Source of the DNA: Mycolicibacterium sp. S2-37
GTDB taxonomy: Bacteria; Actinomycetota; Actinomycetes; Mycobacteriales; Mycobacteriaceae
Reading direction: 5' to 3'
Length of the DNA: 64,000 bases
Assembly: GCF_017352375.1 (NCBI RefSeq)
Contig: NZ_JAFEVR010000004.1
Location: 1,178,001-1,242,000 of the forward strand
Part shown: positions 45,799-53,150 of the stretch, piece after piece
Position numbering within the stretch: position 1 is the stretch's first letter
Layout of the letters: the number at the start of each line of letters is the position of its first letter
Translations under genes and position numbers: made by a program
Notes under the pieces: model-generated
What the model was told of the DNA's origin: nothing
The model's input: the letters and a program-made list of their open reading frames with translations, nothing else
Databases searched by the model: none

Positions 45799-46892
45799 CG
45801 GCCGAACCGTCGTTCGTCCTGGCCGGCGCCGACGGTGTGGTGATCGCCGACGGGGTGCACACCCCCTACCCCACCATTGCCGGCGCCCGCGCTGCGCTCG
45901 CCTCCGCCGAGGCCCCGATCGTGGTGGGCGCGTTGCCTTTCGACAAGATCCGTCCGGCCGCGCTGATGCGTCCGCAGTCGGTACGCTTCCTCGACGCCCT
46001 ACCGGACTGGCCGACCGCGCCGCTGCCCGCCGTGCACATCGCCGAGGCGCTGCCCGCCCCCGAGGTGCACCGGGCGCGGGTCGCCGCCGCGGTGCGCACG
46101 CTCAACGACCCCGCAGGCGGTCTGCACAAGGTTGTGCTGGCGCGGGCGTTGCGGCTGACCGCCGACGGTGAGATCGACGCACGGACCGTGGTGCGCCGAC
46201 TCGCCGCGGACGACCCCCATGCGAACGTCTATTTCGCCGACCTCACGTCGGCGGGGGGCCGGTACACCGGAGCCGGATTGCTCGGCGCCAGTCCGGAACT
46301 GCTGGTGGCACGTCGGGGCGACGTGGTGACCTGCCGACCGTTCGCCGGGTCCGCACCACGCTTCGCCGACCCCGACGCCGACCGGGCAAGCGGCGCCGCC
46401 CTCGCCGGATCGGCCAAGAACCGCCATGAGCACGCGGTGGTGATCGAGGAGATCCGCAACGCCCTCGACCCGCTGTGCACCGAACTGGAGATCGCACCGC
46501 AGCCGCAGCTCAGCGCAACCGCCGCCGTCTGGCACCTCAACACGCCGATCACCGCGCGGCTGCGCGAAAAATCTACCACCGCACTGGATCTCGCGATCGC
46601 TCTGCACCCGACACCGGCCGTCGGCGGGGTGCCGGTCGATGCGGCCACCGCACTGATCGACCGGCTCGAGGGCGATCGCGGCTTCTACGCCGGCGCGGTC
46701 GGCTGGTGCGATTCCTCAGGTGACGGTCGGTGGGTCGTGTCGATCCGGTGTGCGCAACTGTCGGCCGACCGGCGCAGCGCCGACGCCCATTCCGGCGGCG
46801 GGATCGTCGCCGAATCCGATCCCGACGACGAAGTCGCCGAGACCACAACGAAATTCACCACTATTCTGTCCGCACTGGGGGTGACACCATGA
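45795..46892 (+). CDS. entC: Isochorismate synthase (EntC type)
   Basis: A 365-residue chorismate-using enzyme that converts chorismate to isochorismate for menaquinone or salicylate-type siderophores. The C-terminal chorismate-binding domain carries RTLNDPAGGLHKVVLARALRL, FAGSAPRFADPDAD, SAKNRHEHAVVIEEI and GAVGWCDSSGDG motifs of the MenF/EntC family. The GTG at 45795 overlaps the gpm2 stop as GTGA and the gene end overlaps the GNAT gene as ATGA, so the three genes form one operon. Confidence 0.9.
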   Translation: MTAEPSFVLAGADGVVIADGVHTPYPTIAGARAALASAEAPIVVGALPFDKIRPAALMRPQSVRFLDALPDWPTAPLPAVHIAEALPAPEVHRARVAAAVRTLNDPAGGLHKVVLARALRLTADGEIDARTVVRRLAADDPHANVYFADLTSAGGRYTGAGLLGASPELLVARRGDVVTCRPFAGSAPRFADPDADRASGAALAGSAKNRHEHAVVIEEIRNALDPLCTELEIAPQPQLSATAAVWHLNTPITARLREKSTTALDLAIALHPTPAVGGVPVDAATALIDRLEGDRGFYAGAVGWCDSSGDGRWVVSIRCAQLSADRRSADAHSGGGIVAESDPDDEVAETTTKFTTILSALGVTP

Positions 46893-47383
46893 CCGTCGAC
46901 ATCCGCCGGGCCCGGCCCGGCGACGAGGTCGAACTGACCGCGCTCGTGCACGAACTCGCCGAGTTCGAACACGCCGCCGCCGAGTGTACGGTGACCGAAA
47001 GCCAATTACGCGACGCGCTGTTCGGTGACGGACCCACCGTGCACGGGCACATCGTCGAGGTCGACGGACAGGTCGCCGCAGGCGCGCTGTGGTTCTACAA
47101 CTTCTCGACGTGGGACGGCGTGGCCGGCATCTATCTCGAGGACCTGTTCGTGCGGCCGCGGTTCCGTCGACGCAGACTCGGCCAGAAGCTGCTGTCGACC
47201 CTGGCTCGCGAATGCGTCGAACACGGATACAGCCGGCTGAGCTGGGCCGTGCTGGACTGGAACGTCGACGCGATCGCGCTCTACGACGCCGTCGGCGGCA
47301 AGCCGCAGACCGACTGGATCACCTATCGGGTGTCGGGTCCGGAGTTGTCGGCGCTCGCGGCGGAGTCCTCAGACGTGTCCTGA
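46889..47383 (+). CDS. GNAT-family N-acetyltransferase (Rv3216 type)
   Basis: A 164-residue GNAT protein similar to spermidine/diamine acetyltransferase-like members: IRRARPGDEVELTALVHELAEFE at the N-terminus, acetyl-CoA loop YLEDLFVRPRFRRRRLGQKLL and the SWAVLDWNVDAIALYDAVGG segment. The acceptor is unknown. It overlaps entC by 4 bp, and its 3' end overlaps the convergent membrane-protein gene by 61 bp. Confidence 0.86.
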   Translation: MTVDIRRARPGDEVELTALVHELAEFEHAAAECTVTESQLRDALFGDGPTVHGHIVEVDGQVAAGALWFYNFSTWDGVAGIYLEDLFVRPRFRRRRLGQKLLSTLARECVEHGYSRLSWAVLDWNVDAIALYDAVGGKPQTDWITYRVSGPELSALAAESSDVS

Positions 47384-47769
47384 GACGCGTCTGCGGCAAG
47401 CCACTGCAGCGCCGCCGGGCTGAACAACAACAGCAGCGCGATCAGGGCGACGGCCGCGACGGGGATGCCGTAGAACCACTGGTGCGATCCGACCGCCACG
47501 TACCAGGTGACCGGTAGCAGCAGCAGTTGAGCGAAGACCGCGATGCCGCGGCCCCACCGCCGGCCCGTCCACAGCGCCCAACCCGCGGCGAACACCCCGC
47601 CTCCGATCACCAGAAACCAGACCGCGGTGCCGAACCCGTTGACGATGTGCTGGTCGGCCCCCATCAGCCCGCGCACGACCAGCACGACGGCGGCAACCAG
47701 ACCCGCGGCGCCCTCCAGCAGCACCAGCACGGCGGCCTGTCGGATGGCGGTCGGCGCGGGAGCAGTCAT
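47323..47769 (-). CDS. Four-helix membrane protein (Rv3217c type)
   Basis: A 148-residue protein with four hydrophobic segments (for example LVLLEGAAGLVAAVVLVV and ALIALLLLFSPAAL) and an acidic Ser/Asp-rich tail. The function is unknown. The ATG at 47769 lies at the end of a 26-bp repeat array whose units each contain a start codon and overlapping stop. Expression may therefore depend on translation of three upstream mini-ORFs. Its 3' end overlaps the GNAT gene on the other strand. Confidence 0.75.
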   Translation of the reverse strand: MTAPAPTAIRQAAVLVLLEGAAGLVAAVVLVVRGLMGADQHIVNGFGTAVWFLVIGGGVFAAGWALWTGRRWGRGIAVFAQLLLLPVTWYVAVGSHQWFYGIPVAAVALIALLLLFSPAALQWLAADASQDTSEDSAASADNSGPDTR

Positions 47770-47846
47770 CGGGCGGCGGGGGCGGGAGTAGTCATCGGGC
47801 GGCGAGGGCGGGAGTAGTCATCGGGCGGCGAGGGCGGGAGTAGTCA
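47764..47846. repeat. 26-bp tandem repeat (3 units plus a partial) forming overlapping mini-ORFs
   Basis: Units start at 47764, 47790 and 47816, with a 5-bp remnant at 47842. On the minus strand each unit encodes a 9-residue peptide (MTTPALAAR, MTTPALAAR, MTTPAPAAR). Each stop TGA overlaps the next ATG as ATGA, ending in the true gene start (MTAPAPTAIR). The first mini-ORF starts with GTG at 47847. Since 26 is not a multiple of 3, the units form a chain of coupled short ORFs, not one longer protein. Confidence 0.85.
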
Positions 47847-47854
47847 CGGTGTCG

Positions 47855-47877
47855 AGACTAGAGCCCGCCGTTAGGCT
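47855..47877. promoter_or_regulatory. Divergent -10 boxes between the repeat array and the lipid kinase gene
   Basis: On the minus strand TAGTCT (47860-47855) stands 7 nt before the GTG at 47847, so that transcript would start on the first mini-ORF. On the plus strand TAGGCT (47872-47877) stands 8 nt before the kinase GTG at 47886. Both look leaderless or nearly so, and their -10 boxes are 11 bp apart. Confidence 0.5.
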
Positions 47878-47885
47878 CATGACTC

Positions 47886-48839
47886 GTGCGGGCCGTGCTG
47901 ATCGTGAATCCGAACGCCACGTCGACCACCGCGGCCGGGCGCGACCTGCTCGCGCACGCGTTGGCGAGCCGCGTCGAGTTGCGCGTCGTCCACACCGACC
48001 ACCGGGGACACGCCATCGAGATCGCCCGCGAATCCACCGATGACGGCACCGACGTGCTGATCGTCCACGGTGGTGACGGCACAGTGAACGAGGTGGTCAA
48101 CGGTGTGCTCGGCGGTCGCGGCCGCGATGTCGCCGCCCCGGCCGTCGGTGTCGTGCCCGGCGGCTCGGCCAACGTCTTCGCCAGGGCGCTCGGCATCAGC
48201 CCCGATCCCATCGAGGCCACCAACCAGCTCATCGACCTGCTCGGCGCGTACCGGCGCGGCGGGTCCTGGCGGCGGATCGGACTGATGGATTGCGGGGAGC
48301 GCTGGGGGGTGTTCACCGCGGGCCTCGGCGTCGACGGCGACGTGGTGGCAGCGGTGGAGGCGCAGCGCGCCAAGGGCCGCAAGGTCACTGCCTCGCGCTA
48401 CATCCGCGTTGCCATCCGCGAGGTGCTCGCCAGCGTGCGCAAAGAGCCGACCCTGACCGTGCACCTGCCGGACCGCGACCCCGTCAGCGGCGTGCATTTC
48501 GCATTCGTGTCCAACTCCAGCCCCTGGACATATGCCAACACGCGCCCGATCTGGACCAATCCCGGAACGACATTCGAAACCGGGCTCGGACTTTTCGCGA
48601 CCACGAGTATGAACGCCTGGGCGAACTTGCGTCTGACCCGGCAGATGTTCGCCCGCGAACCCGATCCGGTGGCCCGCCATCTGGTGCGCGACGACGACCT
48701 GGCGTGGGTGCGGGTCACTTCATCGGCACCGGTGGCCTGCCAGATCGACGGGGATTACATCGGGCCGCGCGAAACGATGACGTTCACGTCGGTTCCGGAT
48801 GCGCTCGCGGTGGTCGCTCCACCTTCGAAAACGCTGTGA
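47886..48839 (+). CDS. Diacylglycerol-kinase-family lipid kinase (Rv3218 type)
   Basis: A 317-residue lipid kinase. The family N-terminus VLIVNPNAT is followed by the ATP motif VHGGDGTVNEVVNG, GVVPGGSANVFARAL and GLGVDGDVV segments, and a C-terminal region with CQIDGDY. Members phosphorylate diacylglycerol, sphingoid bases or related lipids at the membrane; the exact lipid is not evident. The GTG start is 8 nt after a TAGGCT box. Confidence 0.87.
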   Translation: MRAVLIVNPNATSTTAAGRDLLAHALASRVELRVVHTDHRGHAIEIARESTDDGTDVLIVHGGDGTVNEVVNGVLGGRGRDVAAPAVGVVPGGSANVFARALGISPDPIEATNQLIDLLGAYRRGGSWRRIGLMDCGERWGVFTAGLGVDGDVVAAVEAQRAKGRKVTASRYIRVAIREVLASVRKEPTLTVHLPDRDPVSGVHFAFVSNSSPWTYANTRPIWTNPGTTFETGLGLFATTSMNAWANLRLTRQMFAREPDPVARHLVRDDDLAWVRVTSSAPVACQIDGDYIGPRETMTFTSVPDALAVVAPPSKTL

Positions 48840-48930
48840 GATGCGCCGATCGGTTTCAGTGACCCGAACAAGGGCGTATGTGGGTTGAATTGTAGTACAA
48901 CTGGGTACGGGCGTTGACAGTGCGGTTCCG

Positions 48931-48946
48931 AGTGACGTTGCACACG
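48931..48946 (+). promoter_or_regulatory. Putative CRP (cAMP receptor protein) site upstream of whiB1
   Basis: AGTGACGTTGCACACG closely matches the mycobacterial CRP consensus TGTGA-N6-TCACA (core GTGA and CAC at correct spacing). whiB1 in M. tuberculosis is controlled by CRP from a site about 58 bp upstream of the transcription start. The position here (about 58 bp before the predicted start) agrees. Confidence 0.65.
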
Positions 48947-48962
48947 TGTTAACGCGGTTCCC

Positions 48963-48990
48963 TTGACATCCGTCGAGCCTGTGAAAACAT
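48963..48990 (+). promoter_or_regulatory. whiB1 promoter
   Basis: TTGACA at 48963-48968 with a weak -10 (AAACAT or AACATC, 16-17 bp spacing). The predicted leader is about 90 nt. A second TTGACA at 48914 has no matching -10. Confidence 0.5.
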
Positions 48991-49085
48991 CGGATGCAAC
49001 AGTGCAGAAACATTCGGGTGCACGCGTTAACAGCCGAAGAAAAGCTCGTGCGCCGTGCTGCGCACAAAGTGAGGAGTTAGATCTA

Positions 49086-49340
49086 ATGGATTGGCGCCAT
49101 AAGGCCGTCTGTCGCGACGAGGATCCTGAGTTGTTCTTCCCCGTCGGAAACAGTGGACCGGCCCTCGCGCAGATTGCTGACGCGAAGCTCGTCTGCAACC
49201 GTTGTCCTGTCACCACCGAGTGCCTGAGCTGGGCGCTGGAGTCGGGCCAGGACGCCGGTGTGTGGGGCGGAATGAGTGAAGACGAGCGGCGCGCGCTCAA
49301 GCGGCGCAACGCGCGGACCAAGGCCCGCAGCGGAGTCTGA
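49086..49340 (+). CDS. whiB1: WhiB1 transcriptional regulator
   Basis: An 84-residue WhiB protein starting MDWRHKAVCRDEDPELFFP. Cluster ligands are C9, C37, C40 and C46, followed by GVWGG and a basic C-terminal tail (RALKRRNARTKARSGV) that binds DNA. WhiB1 is an essential, nitric-oxide-sensitive [4Fe-4S] regulator that binds the main sigma factor. Expression is predicted to respond to cAMP through the upstream CRP site. Confidence 0.97.
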   Translation: MDWRHKAVCRDEDPELFFPVGNSGPALAQIADAKLVCNRCPVTTECLSWALESGQDAGVWGGMSEDERRALKRRNARTKARSGV

Positions 49341-49358
49341 CCCTCAAGAGATTTCACC

Positions 49359-49392
49359 GAAGGCGGCCCCGGCGAAAGTCGGGGCCGCCTTC
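49359..49392. terminator. Bidirectional terminator hairpin between whiB1 and pdtaS
   Basis: GAAGGCGGCCCCG pairs perfectly with CGGGGCCGCCTTC around an 8-nt loop, 18 bp after the whiB1 stop. It is followed by GTGTC, not a T-run. It also ends transcription from the convergent pdtaS gene. Confidence 0.7.
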
Positions 49393-49429
49393 GTGTCAGC
49401 ACCATGCGGACACCCGGCCCCGCGCCGCG

Positions 49430-50929
49430 CTAGTGTGCAGCTCTGCCGCTGAGCCTGTTGCGGCCGATCGGGACCCGCAGCACCACATCGGTGCCGCCCT
49501 CGGCCCCCTCGTGCAAACCCAGGGAGCCGTCGAGCTCGGCCGACACCAGGGTCCGCACGATCTGCAGGCCGAGCCGATCGGACTTCTCCAGGCTGAACCC
49601 TGCGGGGACGCCCCGGCCGTCGTCGTGCACCACGATGTCCAGCCAGCGCGCCGACCGTTCGGCCCGGATCGTCACCGCCCCCTGCGCGGTGGTCGGATCA
49701 AAAGCGTGCTCGATCGCGTTCTGCACCAGTTCGGTGATCACCATCACCAGGGCGGTGGCGCGATCGGCGTCGAGGACGCCGAGGTCACCCTGGCGGGTGA
49801 TGCGGATCGGCGGGCCGACACTGGCGACGTCGTTCATGATCGGCAGAATGCGGTCCACCACCTCGTCGAGGTTGACCTCCTCGTCGACCGACATCGACAG
49901 CGCGTCGTGCACCTGGGCGATCGAGGACACCCGGCGCACCGACTCCATCAGTGCCTCGCGGCCCTCGGCGTTGTTGGTGCGGCGGGCCTGCAGCCGCAGC
50001 AGCGCCGCGACGGTCTGCAGGTTGTTCTTGACGCGGTGATGGATCTCGCGGATCGTCGCGTCCTTGCTCAGCAATGCGCGGTCCCGGCGTTTGACCTCGG
50101 TGACGTCGCGGATCAGCACGGCGGCGCCCACCGCCTGGCCGTGCACCACCAGCGGCAGGGTGCGCAGCAGCACCGCAGCACCGCCCGCGTCGACCTCCAT
50201 TCGCATGCTCGCCCCGCCGGAGAGTGAATCGCGGATGTGGTTGGCCAGCTCCTGGGCCTCGAACGGGTCGGAGATGAGCGGGCGGGTCACCGTCACCAGG
50301 TTGTGGCCGCCGAGTTCGGCCGTCAGCCCCATCCGGTGGTAGGCCGAGATCGCGTTGGGGCTGGCGAAGACGACGTCGCCGGTGCCGTTGAGACGGATGA
50401 AACCGTCGCCGACGCGCGGGCTCGAACGCGACATGGCCAGGTCTCCGACGTTGGGGAACGTACCCTCCGACAGCATCAGCAGCAGGTCGCCGGCACAGTC
50501 GAGGTACGCGTTCTCCAGCGGGCTCGCGGTGCGCCTGGCCGCGAGCGCGGTCTGGTGGGTGAGCACCGCCACGACGGCGTCCCGGTAGCGCACCGGGACC
50601 GCCTCCACGTTCAGACCCGGGGCATCGGGCTGCGGTGCGGGGCCCTCCCGGCCGATCGCCCCCGATTCGAAGGCGTCGGTCACCAGCGGCATGGTCTGCG
50701 CGATCGCGGTCGTGCCGACGGCGTCGGCCAGTAGAACCGTCGACGCGGTGTTGGGCCGTACCTGCGCGACGCACACCAGGACCCCGTCGTCCCGGCGCAC
50801 CCACATCAGGTAATCAGCGAAGGACAGGTCGGCGATCAGCTGCCACTCCCCGACCACCGCGTGCAGATGGTCGACGGCATTGCCCGGCAGAACAGTGTGC
50901 TCGGCGAGCAGGTCACCGAGTGTGGACAT
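49430..50929 (-). CDS. pdtaS: PdtaS sensor histidine kinase
   Basis: A 499-residue soluble kinase. An N-terminal GAF-type domain (about 1-150) and a PAS domain (about 165-280) precede an HWE/HisKA_2 domain with EIHHRVKNNLQTV (H297/H298) and a HATPase with NAIEHAF and HDDGRGVP motifs. PdtaS phosphorylates the ANTAR-type, RNA-binding regulator PdtaR, which is encoded elsewhere. It responds to copper and nitric oxide in M. tuberculosis. It has no membrane segments. Confidence 0.93.
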   Translation of the reverse strand: MSTLGDLLAEHTVLPGNAVDHLHAVVGEWQLIADLSFADYLMWVRRDDGVLVCVAQVRPNTASTVLLADAVGTTAIAQTMPLVTDAFESGAIGREGPAPQPDAPGLNVEAVPVRYRDAVVAVLTHQTALAARRTASPLENAYLDCAGDLLLMLSEGTFPNVGDLAMSRSSPRVGDGFIRLNGTGDVVFASPNAISAYHRMGLTAELGGHNLVTVTRPLISDPFEAQELANHIRDSLSGGASMRMEVDAGGAAVLLRTLPLVVHGQAVGAAVLIRDVTEVKRRDRALLSKDATIREIHHRVKNNLQTVAALLRLQARRTNNAEGREALMESVRRVSSIAQVHDALSMSVDEEVNLDEVVDRILPIMNDVASVGPPIRITRQGDLGVLDADRATALVMVITELVQNAIEHAFDPTTAQGAVTIRAERSARWLDIVVHDDGRGVPAGFSLEKSDRLGLQIVRTLVSAELDGSLGLHEGAEGGTDVVLRVPIGRNRLSGRAAH

Positions 50930-50958
50930 CAGGAATCACCGGGTGCGGGCGAACCGAT

Positions 50959-51174
50959 CTAGGTGATGACGGCGATGAGGTCGCCGGCCTGGATGACGTC
51001 GCCTTCGGAGACGTTGACCTTGGTCACCGTTCCGGCGACCTCGGCGAGCACCGGGATCTCCATCTTCATCGACTCCAGCAGCACCACGGTGTCGCCCTCG
51101 CCGATCTGATCCCCTTCGGAGACGACGACCTCGAGCACACTGGCCACGATCTCGGCGCGAACGTCCTCGGCCAT
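50959..51174 (-). CDS. Small biotin/lipoyl-carrier protein (TB7.3/Rv3221c type)
   Basis: A 71-residue biotinyl/lipoyl domain with the biotinylation motif ESMKMEIPV. It is a complete stand-alone carrier, similar to the BCCP part of acyl-CoA carboxylases, but no carboxylase gene is next to it. The ATG at 51174 matches the length of the tuberculosis protein. The gene lies between pdtaS and the divergent bL37 gene. Confidence 0.9.
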   Translation of the reverse strand: MAEDVRAEIVASVLEVVVSEGDQIGEGDTVVLLESMKMEIPVLAEVAGTVTKVNVSEGDVIQAGDLIAVIT

Positions 51175-51322
51175 CTTCACCCCACTCACTGTCTGCTGTT
51201 TCGCGCTCTATCGAACCACACCCCGTGTGGCCGGAGCATGCACCGCGTCATGAGACAATGCTTGCAACCTGTCTGCACGAGATGTGGGCCGGATTTACCG
51301 AAGACCGTACGGAGGAACTCTC

Positions 51323-51415
51323 ATGGCCAAGCGTGGCCGCAAGAAGCGCGACAGGAAGCACTCGAAGGCGAATCACGGCAAGCGACCCAACGCCGGTTCG
51401 AAATCAGTGCGCTGA
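51323..51415 (+). CDS. Ribosomal protein bL37 (mycobacterial 50S subunit)
   Basis: A 30-residue, extremely basic protein beginning MAKRGRKKRDRKHSKANHGK. A perfect GGAGGA stands 6 nt before the ATG and a terminator hairpin follows the stop. The sequence matches what I remember of bL37, the small protein found in mycobacterial 70S ribosome structures, which is often missed by annotation because of its size. The C-terminal tail (GSKSVR) makes it slightly longer than the 24-residue form I recall. Confidence 0.85.
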   Translation: MAKRGRKKRDRKHSKANHGKRPNAGSKSVR

Positions 51416-51437
51416 TCACCCGCTGAGGCGAACAATT

Positions 51438-51478
51438 CGCCCGCCGTCCCGGTCACGGGATCAGGCGGGCGTCTTGCT
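51438..51478. terminator. Terminator after bL37
   Basis: CGCCCGCC (51438-51445) pairs with GGCGGGCG (51464-51471), with an inner TCCCG/CGGGA stem, followed by TCTTGCTGT. It separates the bL37 gene from the convergent rshA gene. Confidence 0.65.
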
Positions 51479-51490
51479 GTCTGAGGGCGC

Positions 51491-51799
51491 TCAGCCGCCC
51501 CGGATGATGGTGGTGCGGCTGATCTCGATACGCAGCCGCTCACGCAACCGGTCCGGAGCCCGCTCACCACTGCACTTGGCCGCGATCAGCCGCTTCACGC
51601 GCTCCTCGACGCCGTAGTGCCTCAGGCACGCCGGGCACTCCTCGAGGTGTTGTTTGAGCTTGTCACGCGTCTCTGCGGTGCACTCGCCGTCGAGCAGCGT
51701 CCACACCTCGGCGATCACCGAGGCGCACTCGGGATGCTCGGGATCGACCGGACCGACCGGCGGGCGCCACCGGTTCTCCGACTCAGGCTGGTCGCTCAT
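51491..51799 (-). CDS. rshA: Zinc-binding anti-sigma factor RshA (RsrA type)
   Basis: A 102-residue ZAS-family anti-sigma factor. The redox/zinc motif H51-x3-C55-x2-C58 (HLEECPAC) is complete, with C25 as the likely extra ligand or disulfide partner. It holds SigH under reducing conditions and releases it on thiol oxidation or heat. Its start overlaps the sigH stop by 4 bp (ATGA), giving balanced production of the two proteins. Confidence 0.93.
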   Translation of the reverse strand: MSDQPESENRWRPPVGPVDPEHPECASVIAEVWTLLDGECTAETRDKLKQHLEECPACLRHYGVEERVKRLIAAKCSGERAPDRLRERLRIEISRTTIIRGG

Positions 51800-52425
51800 G
51801 ACGGAACCTCCTCCGGGGCTTGTTCTCCGCGGAGGAACCCGCGGTCCCTGGCCACATCGGCCAACAGTTCACGAAGCTGCTTGCGTCCACGGTGCAGGCG
51901 CGACATCACGGTGCCGATCGGCGTGTCCATGATCTCGGCGATCTCCTTGTACGGGAACCCTTCGACGTCGGCGTAGTACACCGCCATCCGGAAGTCCTCG
52001 GGCAGCGCCTGCAGAGCGGCTTTGATCTCGGTGTCCGGCAACGCCTCGAGGGCCTCCACCTCGGCCGATCGCAGACCGGTCGACGTGTGCTCCGCGTTCG
52101 CGGCGAGCTGCCAGTCGGTGATCTCCTCGGTCGGATACTCCGCCGGCTGCCGCTGCTTCTTGCGGTAGCTGTTGATGTAGGTGTTGGTCAGGATGCGGTA
52201 GAGCCACGCCTTGAGGTTGGTGCCCTCGCGGAACGACCGGAACCCGGCGTAGGCCTTGACCATCGTCTCCTGCAGCAGGTCCTCGGCGTCGGCGGGGTTG
52301 CGGGTCATCCGCAGGGCGCCGCCGTAGAGCTGGTCCAGCAGAGGAATCGCGTCGCGCTCGAATCGTGCGGTCAGCTCGGCGTCGGTCTCCGCCGGCGCGG
52401 CGGCTGATCCGTCGATGTCAGTCAT
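51796..52425 (-). CDS. sigH: ECF sigma factor SigH (SigR type)
   Basis: A 209-residue ECF sigma factor for the thiol-oxidative and heat-stress response. Region 2 contains [24 protein letters not shown] and [22 protein letters not shown]; region 4 contains [43 protein letters not shown]. These are nearly identical to SigH of M. tuberculosis. The ATG at 52425 (MTDIDG) gives the expected start. A SigH-type promoter lies about 180 bp upstream, suggesting autoregulation. Confidence 0.96.
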   Translation of the reverse strand: MTDIDGSAAAPAETDAELTARFERDAIPLLDQLYGGALRMTRNPADAEDLLQETMVKAYAGFRSFREGTNLKAWLYRILTNTYINSYRKKQRQPAEYPTEEITDWQLAANAEHTSTGLRSAEVEALEALPDTEIKAALQALPEDFRMAVYYADVEGFPYKEIAEIMDTPIGTVMSRLHRGRKQLRELLADVARDRGFLRGEQAPEEVPS

Positions 52426-52597
52426 CGTGGTCGACACCGTCCCTTCTGTCGGGGCGTCTGTTGGGGCGCCGACGAACAGGCCCGGTATATCCACCGGACG
52501 TTCCAGGCAGGCCGTTGGCACCGATATCCCTCCCACGATCCTAAAGGCTGAAGCGACAGCTTCCCCGGCCGCACTGAACTGCGGGCCGAACGTCTCC

Positions 52598-52627
52598 AAC
52601 AACAGCGGCGACGCGCACGCTGTTCCC
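52598..52627 (-). promoter_or_regulatory. SigH-dependent autoregulatory promoter
   Basis: On the minus strand GGGAAC (52627-52622) and GTTGTT (52603-52598) are 18 bp apart, matching the GGAA/GTT consensus of SigH/SigR promoters. The predicted leader is about 170 nt. The site ends 23 bp before the divergent ybaK-like start codon. Confidence 0.6.
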
Positions 52628-52649
52628 ACCCACCTCCTACGCTGATCGC

Positions 52650-53141
52650 GTGTCCCGCGCAGCCACCCCGGCCATCGCCGCTCTGGTGGCCGCGGGTGTC
52701 GAGCATGAGGTCCTGCAGTACGAGCACGATCCGCGCGCCACGTCCTACGGCGACGAAGCCGTCGGCGAACTCGCCGTCCGCGCCGGGGTGGTCGCTGAGC
52801 AGATCTTCAAGACGCTCGTGATCGCCCTGCCCAAGGGCCTGGCCGTGGCGATCGTGCCGGTGCCCACCAAGCTGTCCCTCAAGGCCGCGGCTGCCGCGCT
52901 GGGCGTCGGGAAGGCCACCATGGCCGAGCGGGCCGCCGCGGAACGGTCGACCGGTTACGTCCTCGGCGGTATCTCGCCGCTCGGGCAGCGCAAGCGGTTG
53001 CCGACGGTGGTCGACACGTCGGCGCTGCAATGGCCCCGGGTGCTGTGCAGCGCCGGCAAGCGGGGTCTGGAGATCGCCGTCGCACCGCAGGACCTGATCA
53101 GGCTGACCGACGCGGTCACCGCCTCCATCACCGCGACATAG
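52650..53141 (+). CDS. YbaK/EbsC-type Cys-tRNA(Pro) deacylase
   Basis: A 163-residue trans-editing protein of the YbaK/ProX family with [22 protein letters not shown] (including the conserved Lys) and [18 protein letters not shown] motifs. YbaK proteins hydrolyse mischarged Cys-tRNA(Pro). TACGCT (52638-52643) stands 6 nt before the GTG start, a leaderless arrangement. The gene diverges from sigH. Confidence 0.88.
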   Translation: MSRAATPAIAALVAAGVEHEVLQYEHDPRATSYGDEAVGELAVRAGVVAEQIFKTLVIALPKGLAVAIVPVPTKLSLKAAAAALGVGKATMAERAAAERSTGYVLGGISPLGQRKRLPTVVDTSALQWPRVLCSAGKRGLEIAVAPQDLIRLTDAVTASITAT

Positions 53142-53150
53142 GGTGAGGCC

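Noticed and set aside
48914..48919. A perfect TTGACA upstream of whiB1 considered as its -35
   Set aside because: No -10 lies at 16-19 bp, whereas the TTGACA at 48963 fits better with the CRP site.
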